From an uncultured Roseburia sp. (GTDB lineage: Bacteria; Bacillota; Clostridia; Lachnospirales; Lachnospiraceae): 36,905 bases of DNA. Shown here piece by piece: positions 16,076-24,395 of the stretch (position 1 is its first letter; each line of letters begins with the position of its first letter). The DNA is taken from assembly GCA_934309475.1 (NCBI GenBank), contig CAKRDK010000022.1, positions 1 through 36,905 of the forward strand, in the 5' to 3' direction. The notes beneath the pieces were generated by a model. The model was not told the origin of the DNA and searched no databases. It worked only from the letters and a program-made list of their open reading frames with translations. The position numbers were made by a program, and so were the translations under genes.

Positions 16076-16810
16076 ATGTTTTATATCAGGTGGAAGGAAA
16101 TGAAGCAGTGGTTATTGCCGGAACGGAGTATCTTTTTCCGGAAAAAGAAAAATTATGTGTTTTATATAGGTGGTTCGGAGGTGTTGCCTGCGCCGCTTGA
16201 CGCAGCACAGGAGCGGTACTGCATTGAGATGTTAGGAGGCGATGGGCAGGAGGAGGCAAGGCAGAAGCTTATCGAGCATAACTTAAGGCTTGTCGTGTAC
16301 ATTGCGAAGAAATTTGACAATACAGGCGTTGGTGTGGAGGATTTGATTTCCATTGGGACAATCGGGCTGATTAAGGCGATTAATACCTTTAATTCCGGGA
16401 AAAACATAAAGCTTGCAACCTATGCCTCACGCTGCATTGAAAACGAAATATTGATGTATCTGAGAAGAAATAACAAAACAAAGATGGAGGTGTCCATTGA
16501 TGAGCCGTTAAACGTGGACTGGGACGGAAATGAGTTGCTGTTATCCGATATACTCGGAACAGATGAGGATGTTATATACCGTGACATGGAGCACGATGTG
16601 GAGCGTAAACTTTTGGGGAAGGCGATTGAAAAACTCTCCGGAAGAGAGCGGATGATTATTGAACTGCGGTTTGGAATCCGTTCCCCGGAGGGAAAAGAGA
16701 AAACACAGAAGGAAGTGGCAGATATGTTAGGAATTTCACAATCTTATATTTCGAGATTGGAGAAGAAAATCATGGGTAGGTTGAAAAAGGAAATTGTACG
16801 TTTGGAATAA
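16076..16810 (+). CDS. sigE: RNA polymerase sporulation sigma factor SigE
   Basis: Early mother-cell sigma factor, made as an inactive precursor. The 244-residue protein has a short N-terminal pro-sequence (about the first 27 residues) ending before the conserved [13 protein letters not shown], the expected processing region for SpoIIGA. Sigma region 2 follows ([51 protein letters not shown]). The region 4 helix-turn-helix is [27 protein letters not shown] 16076 was chosen because AAGGAG lies 9 bp upstream; an ATG at 16067 overlaps that site. It is co-transcribed with spoIIGA. Unlike the common clostridial arrangement, sigG does not follow directly. Confidence 0.96.
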   Translation: MFYIRWKEMKQWLLPERSIFFRKKKNYVFYIGGSEVLPAPLDAAQERYCIEMLGGDGQEEARQKLIEHNLRLVVYIAKKFDNTGVGVEDLISIGTIGLIKAINTFNSGKNIKLATYASRCIENEILMYLRRNNKTKMEVSIDEPLNVDWDGNELLLSDILGTDEDVIYRDMEHDVERKLLGKAIEKLSGRERMIIELRFGIRSPEGKEKTQKEVADMLGISQSYISRLEKKIMGRLKKEIVRLE

Positions 16811-16822
16811 GAATGTTACAAT
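16794..16822 (+). promoter_or_regulatory. Candidate promoter for the beta-CASP nuclease gene
   Basis: TTGTAC (16794-16799), a 17-bp spacer and TACAAT (16817-16822) with an upstream TG (extended -10). It begins inside the end of sigE. An 8-bp stem (16835-16842 with 16861-16868) would lie close to the RNA 5' end. Confidence 0.5.
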
Positions 16823-16906
16823 AAAACTATGATAGAGAAATTCCGGGGGGTATGGAACGAAATTTCTCCGAAGAAACAGAAAATATGACGAAAGGGATGA
16901 TGAGAT

Positions 16907-18508
16907 ATGTTACTTGAATTCTTAGGAGCAGCGCATGAAGTAACGGGCAGTTGTCATTTTCTTGCTTTTGGAGATAAGCATCTGTTAGTGGATTGCGGAA
17001 TGGAACAGGGACCTGATTTATATGAGAATCAGCAGCTTTCGGTCAATGCGTCTGAAATCGATTACGTGTTTGTGACGCACGCACACATTGATCACTCTGG
17101 TTTGCTGCCGTTATTGTATAGCCACGGATTTCGTGGACAGATTTTTGCAACGGAGGCGACATGCCAGCTGTGTAATATCATGTTGAAGGACAGCGCACAT
17201 ATCCAGATGTTTGAGGCAGAATGGCGTAACCGTAAGGCGAGAAGAGCCGGAAAGCCGGAGATTACACCACTTTATGATATGAATGATGCAGTGGGTGTGT
17301 TAGGATATTTTGTGCCTTGTGAGTATGGGCAGACGGTGCAGATTTGTGATGGATTGAAAGTAAGATTCCGGGATGCCGGACATCTGCTTGGTTCATCAAG
17401 CATTGAGATGTGGGTGACGGAGGAAGACGAAGAAGTAAAGATTGTTTTTTCCGGAGATATTGGAAACCGCAACCGCCCGCTGATTAAAGATCCGGAATAC
17501 ATAGAAGATGCGGATTATGTTGTGATGGAATCTACCTATGGAGACCGGTTACACAGCACGCCACCAGATTATGCAATAGAGCTTGCAAAAGTTATCAAGA
17601 GCACGTTTATCCGGGGCGGAAACGTTGTAATTCCTGCATTTTCGGTTGGACGAACACAGGAGATGCTATATTTTATCCGAAGGATAAAGACAGAACATCT
17701 CTTGCCGGAATTTGAGAATTTTGATGTCTATATCGACAGTCCGCTCGCAGTGGAGGCAACGAATATTTTCAATAAAAATGTGGCATCCTGCTTTGATGAC
17801 GAGGCACTGAAACTGGTGCAGAGCGGTATCAATCCGATTGGATTTGAAGGATTGAAAACGGCAGTCACAAGTGATGAATCTAAAATGATTAACTTCGATG
17901 CAAAGCCGAAGGTTATCATATCTGCATCCGGCATGTGTGAAGCAGGACGTATCCGTCATCATTTAAAACATAATCTCTGGCGCAAAGATTCAACGATTTT
18001 ATTCGTTGGATATCAGGTACCGGGAACGCTCGGCAACGCCCTGTTGGGCGGAGCTAAAAAAGTAAAACTTTTCGGTGAGACAATCGAGGTACAGGCACAG
18101 ATTGAGAACCTTCCGGGTATCAGCGGCCACGCCGATCAGGATGGACTTACAAAATGGATTAGTGCCTTCGAGAAGAAACCGAAAAAAGTCTTCGTCGTAC
18201 ATGGGGAAGACAAGGTGACAGAGATTTTTGCAGACCATATCAAGGATGATCTCGGCTTAGATGCAATGGCACCGTTCAGCGGAGATGCATTTGACCTGCT
18301 GACAGGGGAGCAGGTCAGAGAGGGAAGCAGAATACCGAAGGCAAAGAAAGAGGAGACTGCAAGAGTTTCGAACAATGTCTTTGCCCGCCTGTTAGCAGCA
18401 GGACAGCGTCTGCTTACGGTCATCGGAAGATGCGAGGGTATGCCGAACAAGGAATTAGGCAAATTTGCAGACCAGATTAATGCACTTTGTGATAAATGGG
18501 ACCGCTAA
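16907..18508 (+). CDS. Beta-CASP metallo-beta-lactamase family RNA-processing nuclease-like protein
   Basis: A 533-residue protein with a metallo-beta-lactamase fold interrupted by a beta-CASP domain, and the RNA-metabolising MBL C-terminal segment. Visible metal ligands are H58, H60, D62 and H63 in THAHIDHSG, the aspartate in FSGDIGNRNRPL and the late histidine in PGISGHADQDGL. The region around VIPAFSVGRTQEMLYFI is characteristic of beta-CASP enzymes. Relatives include the CPSF-type/YSH1-like nucleases and bacterial homologues. It is not RNase J, which has a different length and N-terminus. The substrate is unknown. It sits between two sporulation sigma genes and converges with sigG, with only 6 bp between the stop codons. 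Confidence 0.88.
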   Translation: MLLEFLGAAHEVTGSCHFLAFGDKHLLVDCGMEQGPDLYENQQLSVNASEIDYVFVTHAHIDHSGLLPLLYSHGFRGQIFATEATCQLCNIMLKDSAHIQMFEAEWRNRKARRAGKPEITPLYDMNDAVGVLGYFVPCEYGQTVQICDGLKVRFRDAGHLLGSSSIEMWVTEEDEEVKIVFSGDIGNRNRPLIKDPEYIEDADYVVMESTYGDRLHSTPPDYAIELAKVIKSTFIRGGNVVIPAFSVGRTQEMLYFIRRIKTEHLLPEFENFDVYIDSPLAVEATNIFNKNVASCFDDEALKLVQSGINPIGFEGLKTAVTSDESKMINFDAKPKVIISASGMCEAGRIRHHLKHNLWRKDSTILFVGYQVPGTLGNALLGGAKKVKLFGETIEVQAQIENLPGISGHADQDGLTKWISAFEKKPKKVFVVHGEDKVTEIFADHIKDDLGLDAMAPFSGDAFDLLTGEQVREGSRIPKAKKEETARVSNNVFARLLAAGQRLLTVIGRCEGMPNKELGKFADQINALCDKWDR

Positions 18509-18514
18509 AGTAAA

Positions 18515-19294
18515 TCAGGAAGTCAGGTAATGCCGGATGGATTTTAAGGCAGACTTTTCCAGACGGCTTACCTGAGCCTGGGAAATGTGAATTTCCTCGG
18601 CGACCTCCATCTGTGTTTTTCCCTCAAAGAAACGCAATTTTAAAATATAGTTTTCACGTTCGCCAAGATGTTCCATGGCATCGGAGAGGGAGAGCTGTTC
18701 GATCCAGTTTTCTTCTTTGTTCTTCTTGTCGCTGATCTGATCCATGACGTAGAGGGTGTCACCACCGTCTGTGTAGACGGGGTCGTAGAGCGACAGCGGA
18801 CTCTGGATGGCATCTAATGCAAAGACAATCTCTTCTTTGGTGAGACCGGATGCCTCGGAAATTTCCTGTAAGGTGGGTTCACGGAAGGTGGTTTTTGAGA
18901 GGATTTCTTTGGTGTGGATTGCTTTGTAGGCGGTATCACGCAGGGAGCGGCTCACACGAATGGTGTTGTTGTCGCGCAGGTATCTTCTGATTTCACCTAA
19001 GATCATGGGCACGGCGTAAGTGGAGAATTTCACCTCGAGGGCAGGGTTGAAGTTGTCGATAGACTTGATGAGCCCGATACAGCCAATCTGAAAGAGGTCG
19101 TCCATATTTTCGTGATTACCGGAAAAGCGTTTGATGACACTTAAAACAAGGCGGAGATTTCCTTTGATATATTTTTCACGTGCTTCTAAATCGCCCTGTT
19201 TGATGCGGGCAAAGAGGGCATCTTTTTCTTCATCCTTGAGGATGGGAAGTTTTGCGGTGTTGACACCGCAGATTTCAACTTTATATGCAGCCAT
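18515..19294 (-). CDS. sigG: RNA polymerase sporulation sigma factor SigG
   Basis: Late forespore sigma factor. The 259-residue protein begins MAAYKVEICGVNTAKLPILK, very close to the start of B. subtilis SigG. It has a typical region 2 (NLRLVLSVIKRF, DDLFQIGCIGLIKSIDNF, KFSTYAVPMILGEIRRYLRDN), region 3, and a region 4 helix-turn-helix (KTQMEVAEEIHISQAQVSRLEKSAL). The start was set at the codon complementary to 19292-19294, with GGAGG 7 bp upstream; longer in-frame extensions lack a ribosome-binding site. It has no pro-sequence. It is usually placed after sigE, but here it is reversed and separated by the beta-CASP gene. It would be activated after engulfment with help from the SpoIIIA channel encoded downstream. 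Confidence 0.97.
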   Translation of the reverse strand: MAAYKVEICGVNTAKLPILKDEEKDALFARIKQGDLEAREKYIKGNLRLVLSVIKRFSGNHENMDDLFQIGCIGLIKSIDNFNPALEVKFSTYAVPMILGEIRRYLRDNNTIRVSRSLRDTAYKAIHTKEILSKTTFREPTLQEISEASGLTKEEIVFALDAIQSPLSLYDPVYTDGGDTLYVMDQISDKKNKEENWIEQLSLSDAMEHLGERENYILKLRFFEGKTQMEVAEEIHISQAQVSRLEKSALKSIRHYLTS

Positions 19295-19417
19295 ATTTTT
19301 TCCTCCGGTAGATTTGATACTTAAAGGATGCTGCATTTGAATGGATTTTATGCAAGACTCTTTTATTTTCCTGACGAAAATGATAAAATGAGTAAAAGCG
19401 GAAAAGTAGGTGTGTTT

Positions 19418-19909
19418 ATGAAAGATTTGATTGAGGAACGAGATCGCAGAGAAAAGATACATAATAGTATTATTAAAAGCTGGAATGTGCACTATATGAC
19501 TCCGGAAGAATTAGAAACATTACAGCAGCAGAATGAGGCAGCGGAAGTTTATGAGCGCCTTGCGGCTGAGGCGGCAGCGGATGAAGCAAAGCTTCAGGCC
19601 GAGATTGAGGCTGCAAGGCAGAAGGCAATGTCTTATAATAAGATAACAGGTGCTTATTCCGGTGAATATGGAAAACAGGACGTAGACAGCGTGACGCAGG
19701 GACAGATTGAGAAAATTCTTGGAGAAAAGGAAGCTGCTCTACGCTCTGTGATTGAAGAAGAGGCAAAGCTCGACGAGCAGATGGAGATTTTAGGGCAGAT
19801 GAATGTGGAATCGGCTGAAACTGAGATTGTATCAGAGGATGACGAGGAAGCAGATGTTGTTGCTACCGAAGATGCCGTGGAAGTTCCGGATGCACAGTCA
19901 GAAGAATAG
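19418..19909 (+). CDS. Uncharacterised coiled-coil protein
   Basis: A 163-residue acidic protein that I do not recognise. It has no signal peptide or membrane segment. Residues 1-40 are charged (DLIEERDRREK, then SWNVHYMTPEEL). Residues about 35-70 and 95-130 look like alpha-helical coiled coil (LQQQNEAAEVYERLAAEAAA; ILGEKEAALRSVIEEEAKLDEQ). The last 35 residues are Glu/Asp-rich and probably disordered. ATG 19418 follows AGTAGG; an in-frame ATG at 19388 is possible. It is divergent from sigG across a 123-bp gap and lies 18 bp before the LCP gene, so it is probably co-transcribed with it. A link to cell envelope work is only a guess from context. Confidence 0.7.
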   Translation: MKDLIEERDRREKIHNSIIKSWNVHYMTPEELETLQQQNEAAEVYERLAAEAAADEAKLQAEIEAARQKAMSYNKITGAYSGEYGKQDVDSVTQGQIEKILGEKEAALRSVIEEEAKLDEQMEILGQMNVESAETEIVSEDDEEADVVATEDAVEVPDAQSEE

Positions 19910-19927
19910 AAAAGGATAAGAGGGAAA

Positions 19928-21442
19928 ATGACAGAAAAAAGAGCAGTACGAAAAGAAAAAGAGAAAAATAAGGTGTTGCACTGGATGACGATTGGTTATC
20001 TTGTACTACAGGCGGTACTTGGCGTTGTGGTTGCGGTTTTACTTGGAACATTGAATATGTTACCAACGAAATTTTTTATTCCATTGTGTCTCATTATGCT
20101 TGCACTTTTCGGATGGAATGTATGGCTTTTCTTCGGAAAAAGCAAGAAGAACAAGAAATCAAAAAAGAAGAGAAAAATTGGAGCGGTTGTCTTAAACATT
20201 CTTCTGATTTTGATTTATCTTTACATTGCCAATATGCTTTTCCATACGAGTGCGGCACTTAACAATATGTCATCCGAAGATCAGATTGAGGATGTGATTG
20301 CAGTCTATGTCAATCAGGATGATGCGGCACAGAGCATTGAAGATGCTGCAGATTATGTGTTTGGATATTCAAGTACATATGACGTTGATAATACGAAGGA
20401 AACCATTGATGCAATCGAGGAGAATCTTGGAAAAGAGATAACCACCACCACTTATGAGAATGTATCGGATATGGTGGATGCATTGTATCAGGGTGAGATT
20501 GGCGCCATGATTTTAAATGAGGCATATGCCGGAATCTTAGAAGAACAGGATGATTATTTAACTTTTTCTTCCGATACAAGAATTATTTATGAGCATTCCG
20601 TTTATTCACAGTTAAGTGATACGTCAGATAAAGATTTGACCAAAGACCCATTTGTGGTTTATATCAGCGGTTCCGATACGAGAAGTGAGAAGCTTGCAAC
20701 GAGCCGAAGCGATGTGAACCTGCTTGCAGTTGTGAATCCGGAGAACAGACAGATTCTTTTAGTGAACACACCACGAGACTATTATGTTCCGCTATCGATT
20801 TCAAATGGTACGAAGGACAAGCTGACACATGCGGGACTGTATGGTGTGGATGTTTCGAGTGATACACTTTCCATGCTGTATGACGGAATCGATGTTGACT
20901 ATTATGCACAGATTAATTTTTCGGGATTTGAAGAGCTGATTGATGCAATCGGCGGCGTTACCATCGAATCCGAAAGTTCGTTTACAACTTTAAACGGCGG
21001 TTATTACATCAAGGAAGGCGAGAATAATTTAAGCGGCGCGGAAGCGTTAGGTTATGTAAGAGAGCGTAAGGCATTTGCACAGGGTGATATTCAGCGTGGT
21101 AAGAACCAGATGAAGGTTATCAGCGCGATTGTCGAGAAAGTGACATCGCCGGTTATTCTGACGAAGTACACAAGCATCATGGACAGCATGGCAGGAACCT
21201 TCAACATGAATCTGACTTCAGACCAGATTTCAAGTCTCGTGAAGATGCAGTTAGCAGATGGAGGAAGCTGGGAAGTCTTATCTTACACGGTAAGCGGTAC
21301 CGGAGACAGCAGTACAACATACTCCATGCCGAACCAGAAAAGTTACGTGATGATTCCGGATCAGACGACGGTGGATAAGGCAACTGATTTGATGAAACGT
21401 GTTTTAGATGGAGAAAAAATCTCACAGACTGATTTAGAGTAG
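19928..21442 (+). CDS. LytR-CpsA-Psr (LCP) family protein with extra extracytoplasmic domain
   Basis: A 504-residue membrane protein. LCP enzymes attach teichoic acids or polysaccharides to peptidoglycan. A basic N-terminus is followed by about three membrane segments (residues 18-40, 46-65, 84-105). A domain of about 120 residues (about 110-225) with periplasmic-binding-like character follows (MVDALYQGEIGAMILNEAYA). The LCP catalytic domain then contains the conserved SDVNLLAVVNPE, NTPRDYYVP, YAQINFSGFEELIDAIGGV, and GYVRERKAFAQGDIQRGKNQ, with the arginines expected to bind polyprenyl phosphate. The ATG has AGAGGG upstream. A terminator follows. Confidence 0.9.
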   Translation: MTEKRAVRKEKEKNKVLHWMTIGYLVLQAVLGVVVAVLLGTLNMLPTKFFIPLCLIMLALFGWNVWLFFGKSKKNKKSKKKRKIGAVVLNILLILIYLYIANMLFHTSAALNNMSSEDQIEDVIAVYVNQDDAAQSIEDAADYVFGYSSTYDVDNTKETIDAIEENLGKEITTTTYENVSDMVDALYQGEIGAMILNEAYAGILEEQDDYLTFSSDTRIIYEHSVYSQLSDTSDKDLTKDPFVVYISGSDTRSEKLATSRSDVNLLAVVNPENRQILLVNTPRDYYVPLSISNGTKDKLTHAGLYGVDVSSDTLSMLYDGIDVDYYAQINFSGFEELIDAIGGVTIESESSFTTLNGGYYIKEGENNLSGAEALGYVRERKAFAQGDIQRGKNQMKVISAIVEKVTSPVILTKYTSIMDSMAGTFNMNLTSDQISSLVKMQLADGGSWEVLSYTVSGTGDSSTTYSMPNQKSYVMIPDQTTVDKATDLMKRVLDGEKISQTDLE

Positions 21443-21447
21443 AGGAA

Positions 21448-21491
21448 AAAGAGTGTGGAGAATGCAGAGGTGTTCTTCACACTTTCTTTTT
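21448..21491 (+). terminator. Rho-independent terminator after LCP gene
   Basis: AGTGTGGAGAA pairs with TTCTTCACACT (one G-U pair), followed by a T-rich run. It lies just after the LCP stop codon. Confidence 0.8.
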
Positions 21492-21503
21492 GTAAGAAAA
21501 TCT

Positions 21504-21532
21504 TTGACATTTTTTTCATTGATGTATACAAT
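21504..21532 (+). promoter_or_regulatory. argS promoter (SigA type)
   Basis: TTGACA (21504-21509), a 17-bp spacer and TACAAT (21527-21532): a full-consensus -35 and 5/6 -10. It lies about 50 bp before the argS start. The leader is too short for a T-box. Confidence 0.85.
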
Positions 21533-21580
21533 AGTGAGATATATGGAAGATTTATGAGGAGAAACAAGGAGGATAAGAAA

Positions 21581-23365
21581 ATGAAGAAAATTCTGGACTT
21601 GATTACAGATGAAGTGACCAAGGCATTTGTGGAATGTGGCTATGATGCCAAATATGCAAAGGTAACTTTGTCAAACAGACCAGATCTTTGTGAATATCAG
21701 TGTAACGGAGCCATGGCAGCAGCAAAAGAATATAAGAAAGCTCCTTTTATGATTGCAGATGAGGTTGTTGCCAGATTAGCAGAGAATCCTATTTTTGCAA
21801 TGGCAGAATCCGTAAAACCTGGTTTTTTGAATTTAAAGATAGATGAAACATACCTGGCAGATTATGTGGAGGCAATGCAGAAGGACGGAGAACGTTTAGG
21901 ATGCGATAAGTGTGAGAATCCGAAGACAATCATGATTGATTACGGCGGACCTAACGTTGCGAAACCGCTGCACGTCGGCCATCTTCGTTCTGCCATTATC
22001 GGTGAGAGCGTAAAGAGAATCGGTAAGTTTATGGGACATACCATGATTGGTGATGTTCATTTAGGAGACTGGGGTCTTCAGATGGGACTTATCATCACAG
22101 AACTGAAACTGAGAAAACCGGAACTTGTCTATTTTGATGAGGCATATACAGGAGAGTACCCGGCAGAGCCGCCATTTACCATCTCCGAGTTAGAGGAGAT
22201 TTATCCGACAGCGAGTGGTAAGTCAAAGGAGGATGCTTCCTACAAAGAGGCAGCGATGCAGGCTACTTACGAGTTACAGCATGGAAGACGCGGTTATCAG
22301 GCACTTCTCTCCCATATTTTAAATGTGTCTGTGACAGACTTAAAGCGCAATTATGAGAATTTAAATGTATCCTTCGAATTGTGGAAGGGTGAGTCGGATG
22401 CACAGCCATATATCCCGGATATGGTGCAGAAAATGAAGGATGATGGCTATGCATACATCAGTGATGGAGCGCTTGTAGTTGATGTCAAAGAGGAGACGGA
22501 TACCAAAGAGGTTCCACCATGTATGATTTTAAAATCAGATGGAGCATCCTTGTATAATACAACAGACCTTGCGACTATTGTCTGGAGAATGAAGGATTAT
22601 CACCCGAATGAATTGATATATGTAGTTGATAAGAGACAGGAACTCTATTTTACACAGGTATTCCGCTGTGCAAGAAAGACAGGACTTGTATCAGAGGATA
22701 CAGGGCTTAAGTTTTTAGGGTTCGGTACCATGAACGGCAAGGACGGAAAGCCGTTTAAGACCCGTGAAGGCGGTGTTATGCGTCTTGAGTATTTAGTGTC
22801 AAGCGTCAACGAGGAAATGCTCAAAAAGATTACCGAGAACCAGAAGAGTAAGGAGAACTTAGACATTTCCGAAGAAGAGGCAAAAGAGACTGCAAAGACA
22901 ATCGCCTTAGCAGCCATTAAATATGGCGATTTGTCCAATCAGGCGAGCAAGGATTATATCTTTGATATTGACCGATTTACTTCTTTTGAGGGAAATACAG
23001 GACCATATATCTTATACACAATCGTCCGTATTAAATCTATTTTAAAGAAATACGAGGCACTTGGAAAAACAGCAGCAGACAAGATTTTGCCGGCACATTC
23101 TAAGAGCGAGAAAGATTTGATGTTAGAGCTGAGCAAATTTAATGCTGTGATGGAGAATGCATTTGAAGAGATTGCACCACATAAGATTTGTTCTTACATT
23201 TATGATTTAGCAAACGCATTTAACAGCTTTTATCATGGAACAAAGATTATGGCAGAGGAAGACGAGGCAGTCCAGTCCTCTTACATCCAGTTATTACATG
23301 TTACTAAATCTGTGTTAGAGACCTGTATCGATGTATTAGGTTTTTCTGCACCGGAGCGTATGTAA
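21581..23365 (+). CDS. argS: Arginine--tRNA ligase
   Basis: Class I aminoacyl-tRNA synthetase for arginine. The 594-residue protein has an N-terminal Arg-tRNA synthetase additional domain, the HIGH-equivalent HVGH in GGPNVAKPLHVGHLRSAIIG (about residue 132), and GKDGKPFKTREGG in place of KMSKS, as in other ArgRS. A DALR anticodon-binding domain at the C-terminus begins near FTSFEGNTGPYILY. ATG 21581 was chosen over an upstream in-frame start at 21455 because AAGGAGG lies 8 bp before it and the upstream start would fall inside the preceding terminator and promoter. It is monocistronic, with its own promoter and terminator. Confidence 0.97.
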   Translation: MKKILDLITDEVTKAFVECGYDAKYAKVTLSNRPDLCEYQCNGAMAAAKEYKKAPFMIADEVVARLAENPIFAMAESVKPGFLNLKIDETYLADYVEAMQKDGERLGCDKCENPKTIMIDYGGPNVAKPLHVGHLRSAIIGESVKRIGKFMGHTMIGDVHLGDWGLQMGLIITELKLRKPELVYFDEAYTGEYPAEPPFTISELEEIYPTASGKSKEDASYKEAAMQATYELQHGRRGYQALLSHILNVSVTDLKRNYENLNVSFELWKGESDAQPYIPDMVQKMKDDGYAYISDGALVVDVKEETDTKEVPPCMILKSDGASLYNTTDLATIVWRMKDYHPNELIYVVDKRQELYFTQVFRCARKTGLVSEDTGLKFLGFGTMNGKDGKPFKTREGGVMRLEYLVSSVNEEMLKKITENQKSKENLDISEEEAKETAKTIALAAIKYGDLSNQASKDYIFDIDRFTSFEGNTGPYILYTIVRIKSILKKYEALGKTAADKILPAHSKSEKDLMLELSKFNAVMENAFEEIAPHKICSYIYDLANAFNSFYHGTKIMAEEDEAVQSSYIQLLHVTKSVLETCIDVLGFSAPERM

Positions 23366-23402
23366 GATTTTAGGAATAAAAAGAAAGACAAGTCATATAT
23401 AT

Positions 23403-23441
23403 AAGTCATAGGTACAAAATGTACCTGTGACTTTTTTCTTT
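23403..23441 (+). terminator. Rho-independent terminator after argS
   Basis: AAGTCATAGGTACA pairs with TGTACCTGTGACTT (one G-U pair) with a 3-nt loop, followed by TTTTCTTTT. It lies only 40 bp before the spoIIIA operon. Confidence 0.92.
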
Positions 23442-23480
23442 TATAAAAAAGTCGCATCTAATTTAGGAAAGAGGGATGAG

Positions 23481-24395
23481 ATGCAGGAGTGGAGTCAGAT
23501 TTTTCCTATGGAAATGAGACAATATTTGAAAGAGGGATGGACGGATGGTTTAGAGGAAATCAGGATACGGGTGGGACAACCCGTTGAATTACGATATGGG
23601 GACGAGACGAGGTATCTGTGGCGAAATGGTAAAACAGAGACCGTGCGGATGAGCCAGGATGAGATGATGGAAATTATAAACTACATAAGTAACTATTCTT
23701 TGTATGCATTTCAGCAGGAAATCAGAAAGGGATACCTGACGATGGAGGGAGGACATCGTGTCGGGATTGCAGGGAAAACCGTCTGGGAGGATGGGGAGAT
23801 TAAGGGAATCTCTAACATTACTTTTTTAAATATCCGTGTTGCTCATGAAAAAAAGGGCTGTGCCGGTGCTTTGCTGCCCTATTTAAGAAAGGGTGACGGG
23901 GTTTTAAACACGTTGCTTTTTTCGGCACCGGGTGTCGGGAAGACAACGTATCTGCGGGATTGCATCCGGATGCTGTCGGCAGGCGAAGGAGAGCATGAGG
24001 GATTAAAAATCGGAGTTGTGGATGAGCGCTCTGAGATTGCGGCATGTTATATGGGAGTTCCGCAGAATGATTTAGGCCCCCGCACGGACGTGTTAGACGG
24101 CTGCGGAAAGGAGGCTGGAATGCAGATGCTGCTCCGGGCAATGTCGCCGCAGGTGATTGCGGTAGACGAGCTTGGCGGCGAATCTGATTTTGAGGCGGTG
24201 GAGCAGGCAATCTGTTCAGGAAGCAGTATTCTTGGAACGGTTCATGCCGGAGATGTCGGGGAGCTGCGCCAGAAATTTTATTTACAGAAATGGATTGAGA
24301 AAAAAATGATTCAGCGTTTTGTGCTGTTGGAACGTCGGGGAGCCGGGGAGAGAAGCTTTCGTGTCTATGATGAGCGTTTGGAGCAGATATGTTAA
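23481..24395 (+). CDS. spoIIIAA: Stage III sporulation protein AA (ATPase)
   Basis: Secretion-type ATPase of the SpoIIIA-SpoIIQ feeding-tube complex, acting in the mother cell. The 304-residue protein has a Walker A GVGKTT (residues 151-156), the Walker B region VIAVDELGG, and the N-terminal LEEIRIRVGQPVEL typical of SpoIIIAA. It is related to type II/IV secretion ATPases. ATG 23481 has GAGGG upstream; an in-frame GTG at 23427 lies inside the argS terminator and is rejected. It is the first gene of an eight-gene operon. Expression is expected from SigE, but I cannot place the promoter with confidence. Confidence 0.96.
   Translation: MQEWSQIFPMEMRQYLKEGWTDGLEEIRIRVGQPVELRYGDETRYLWRNGKTETVRMSQDEMMEIINYISNYSLYAFQQEIRKGYLTMEGGHRVGIAGKTVWEDGEIKGISNITFLNIRVAHEKKGCAGALLPYLRKGDGVLNTLLFSAPGVGKTTYLRDCIRMLSAGEGEHEGLKIGVVDERSEIAACYMGVPQNDLGPRTDVLDGCGKEAGMQMLLRAMSPQVIAVDELGGESDFEAVEQAICSGSSILGTVHAGDVGELRQKFYLQKWIEKKMIQRFVLLERRGAGERSFRVYDERLEQIC

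Noticed and set aside
19295..19417. Clear SigF/SigG promoter before sigG
   Set aside because: A GCATA element is present on the minus strand, but I could not find a matching -10 at proper spacing, so it is not listed as a feature.
21455..21580. Upstream extension of argS
   Set aside because: It spans the LCP terminator and the consensus argS promoter; the ATG at 21581 has AAGGAGG and a normal family N-terminus.
21492..21580. T-box riboswitch before argS
   Set aside because: The leader from the promoter is under 50 nt with no T-box sequence or competing hairpins.
23427..23480. Upstream GTG extension of spoIIIAA
   Set aside because: It lies inside the argS terminator and has no ribosome-binding site; ATG 23481 is better.
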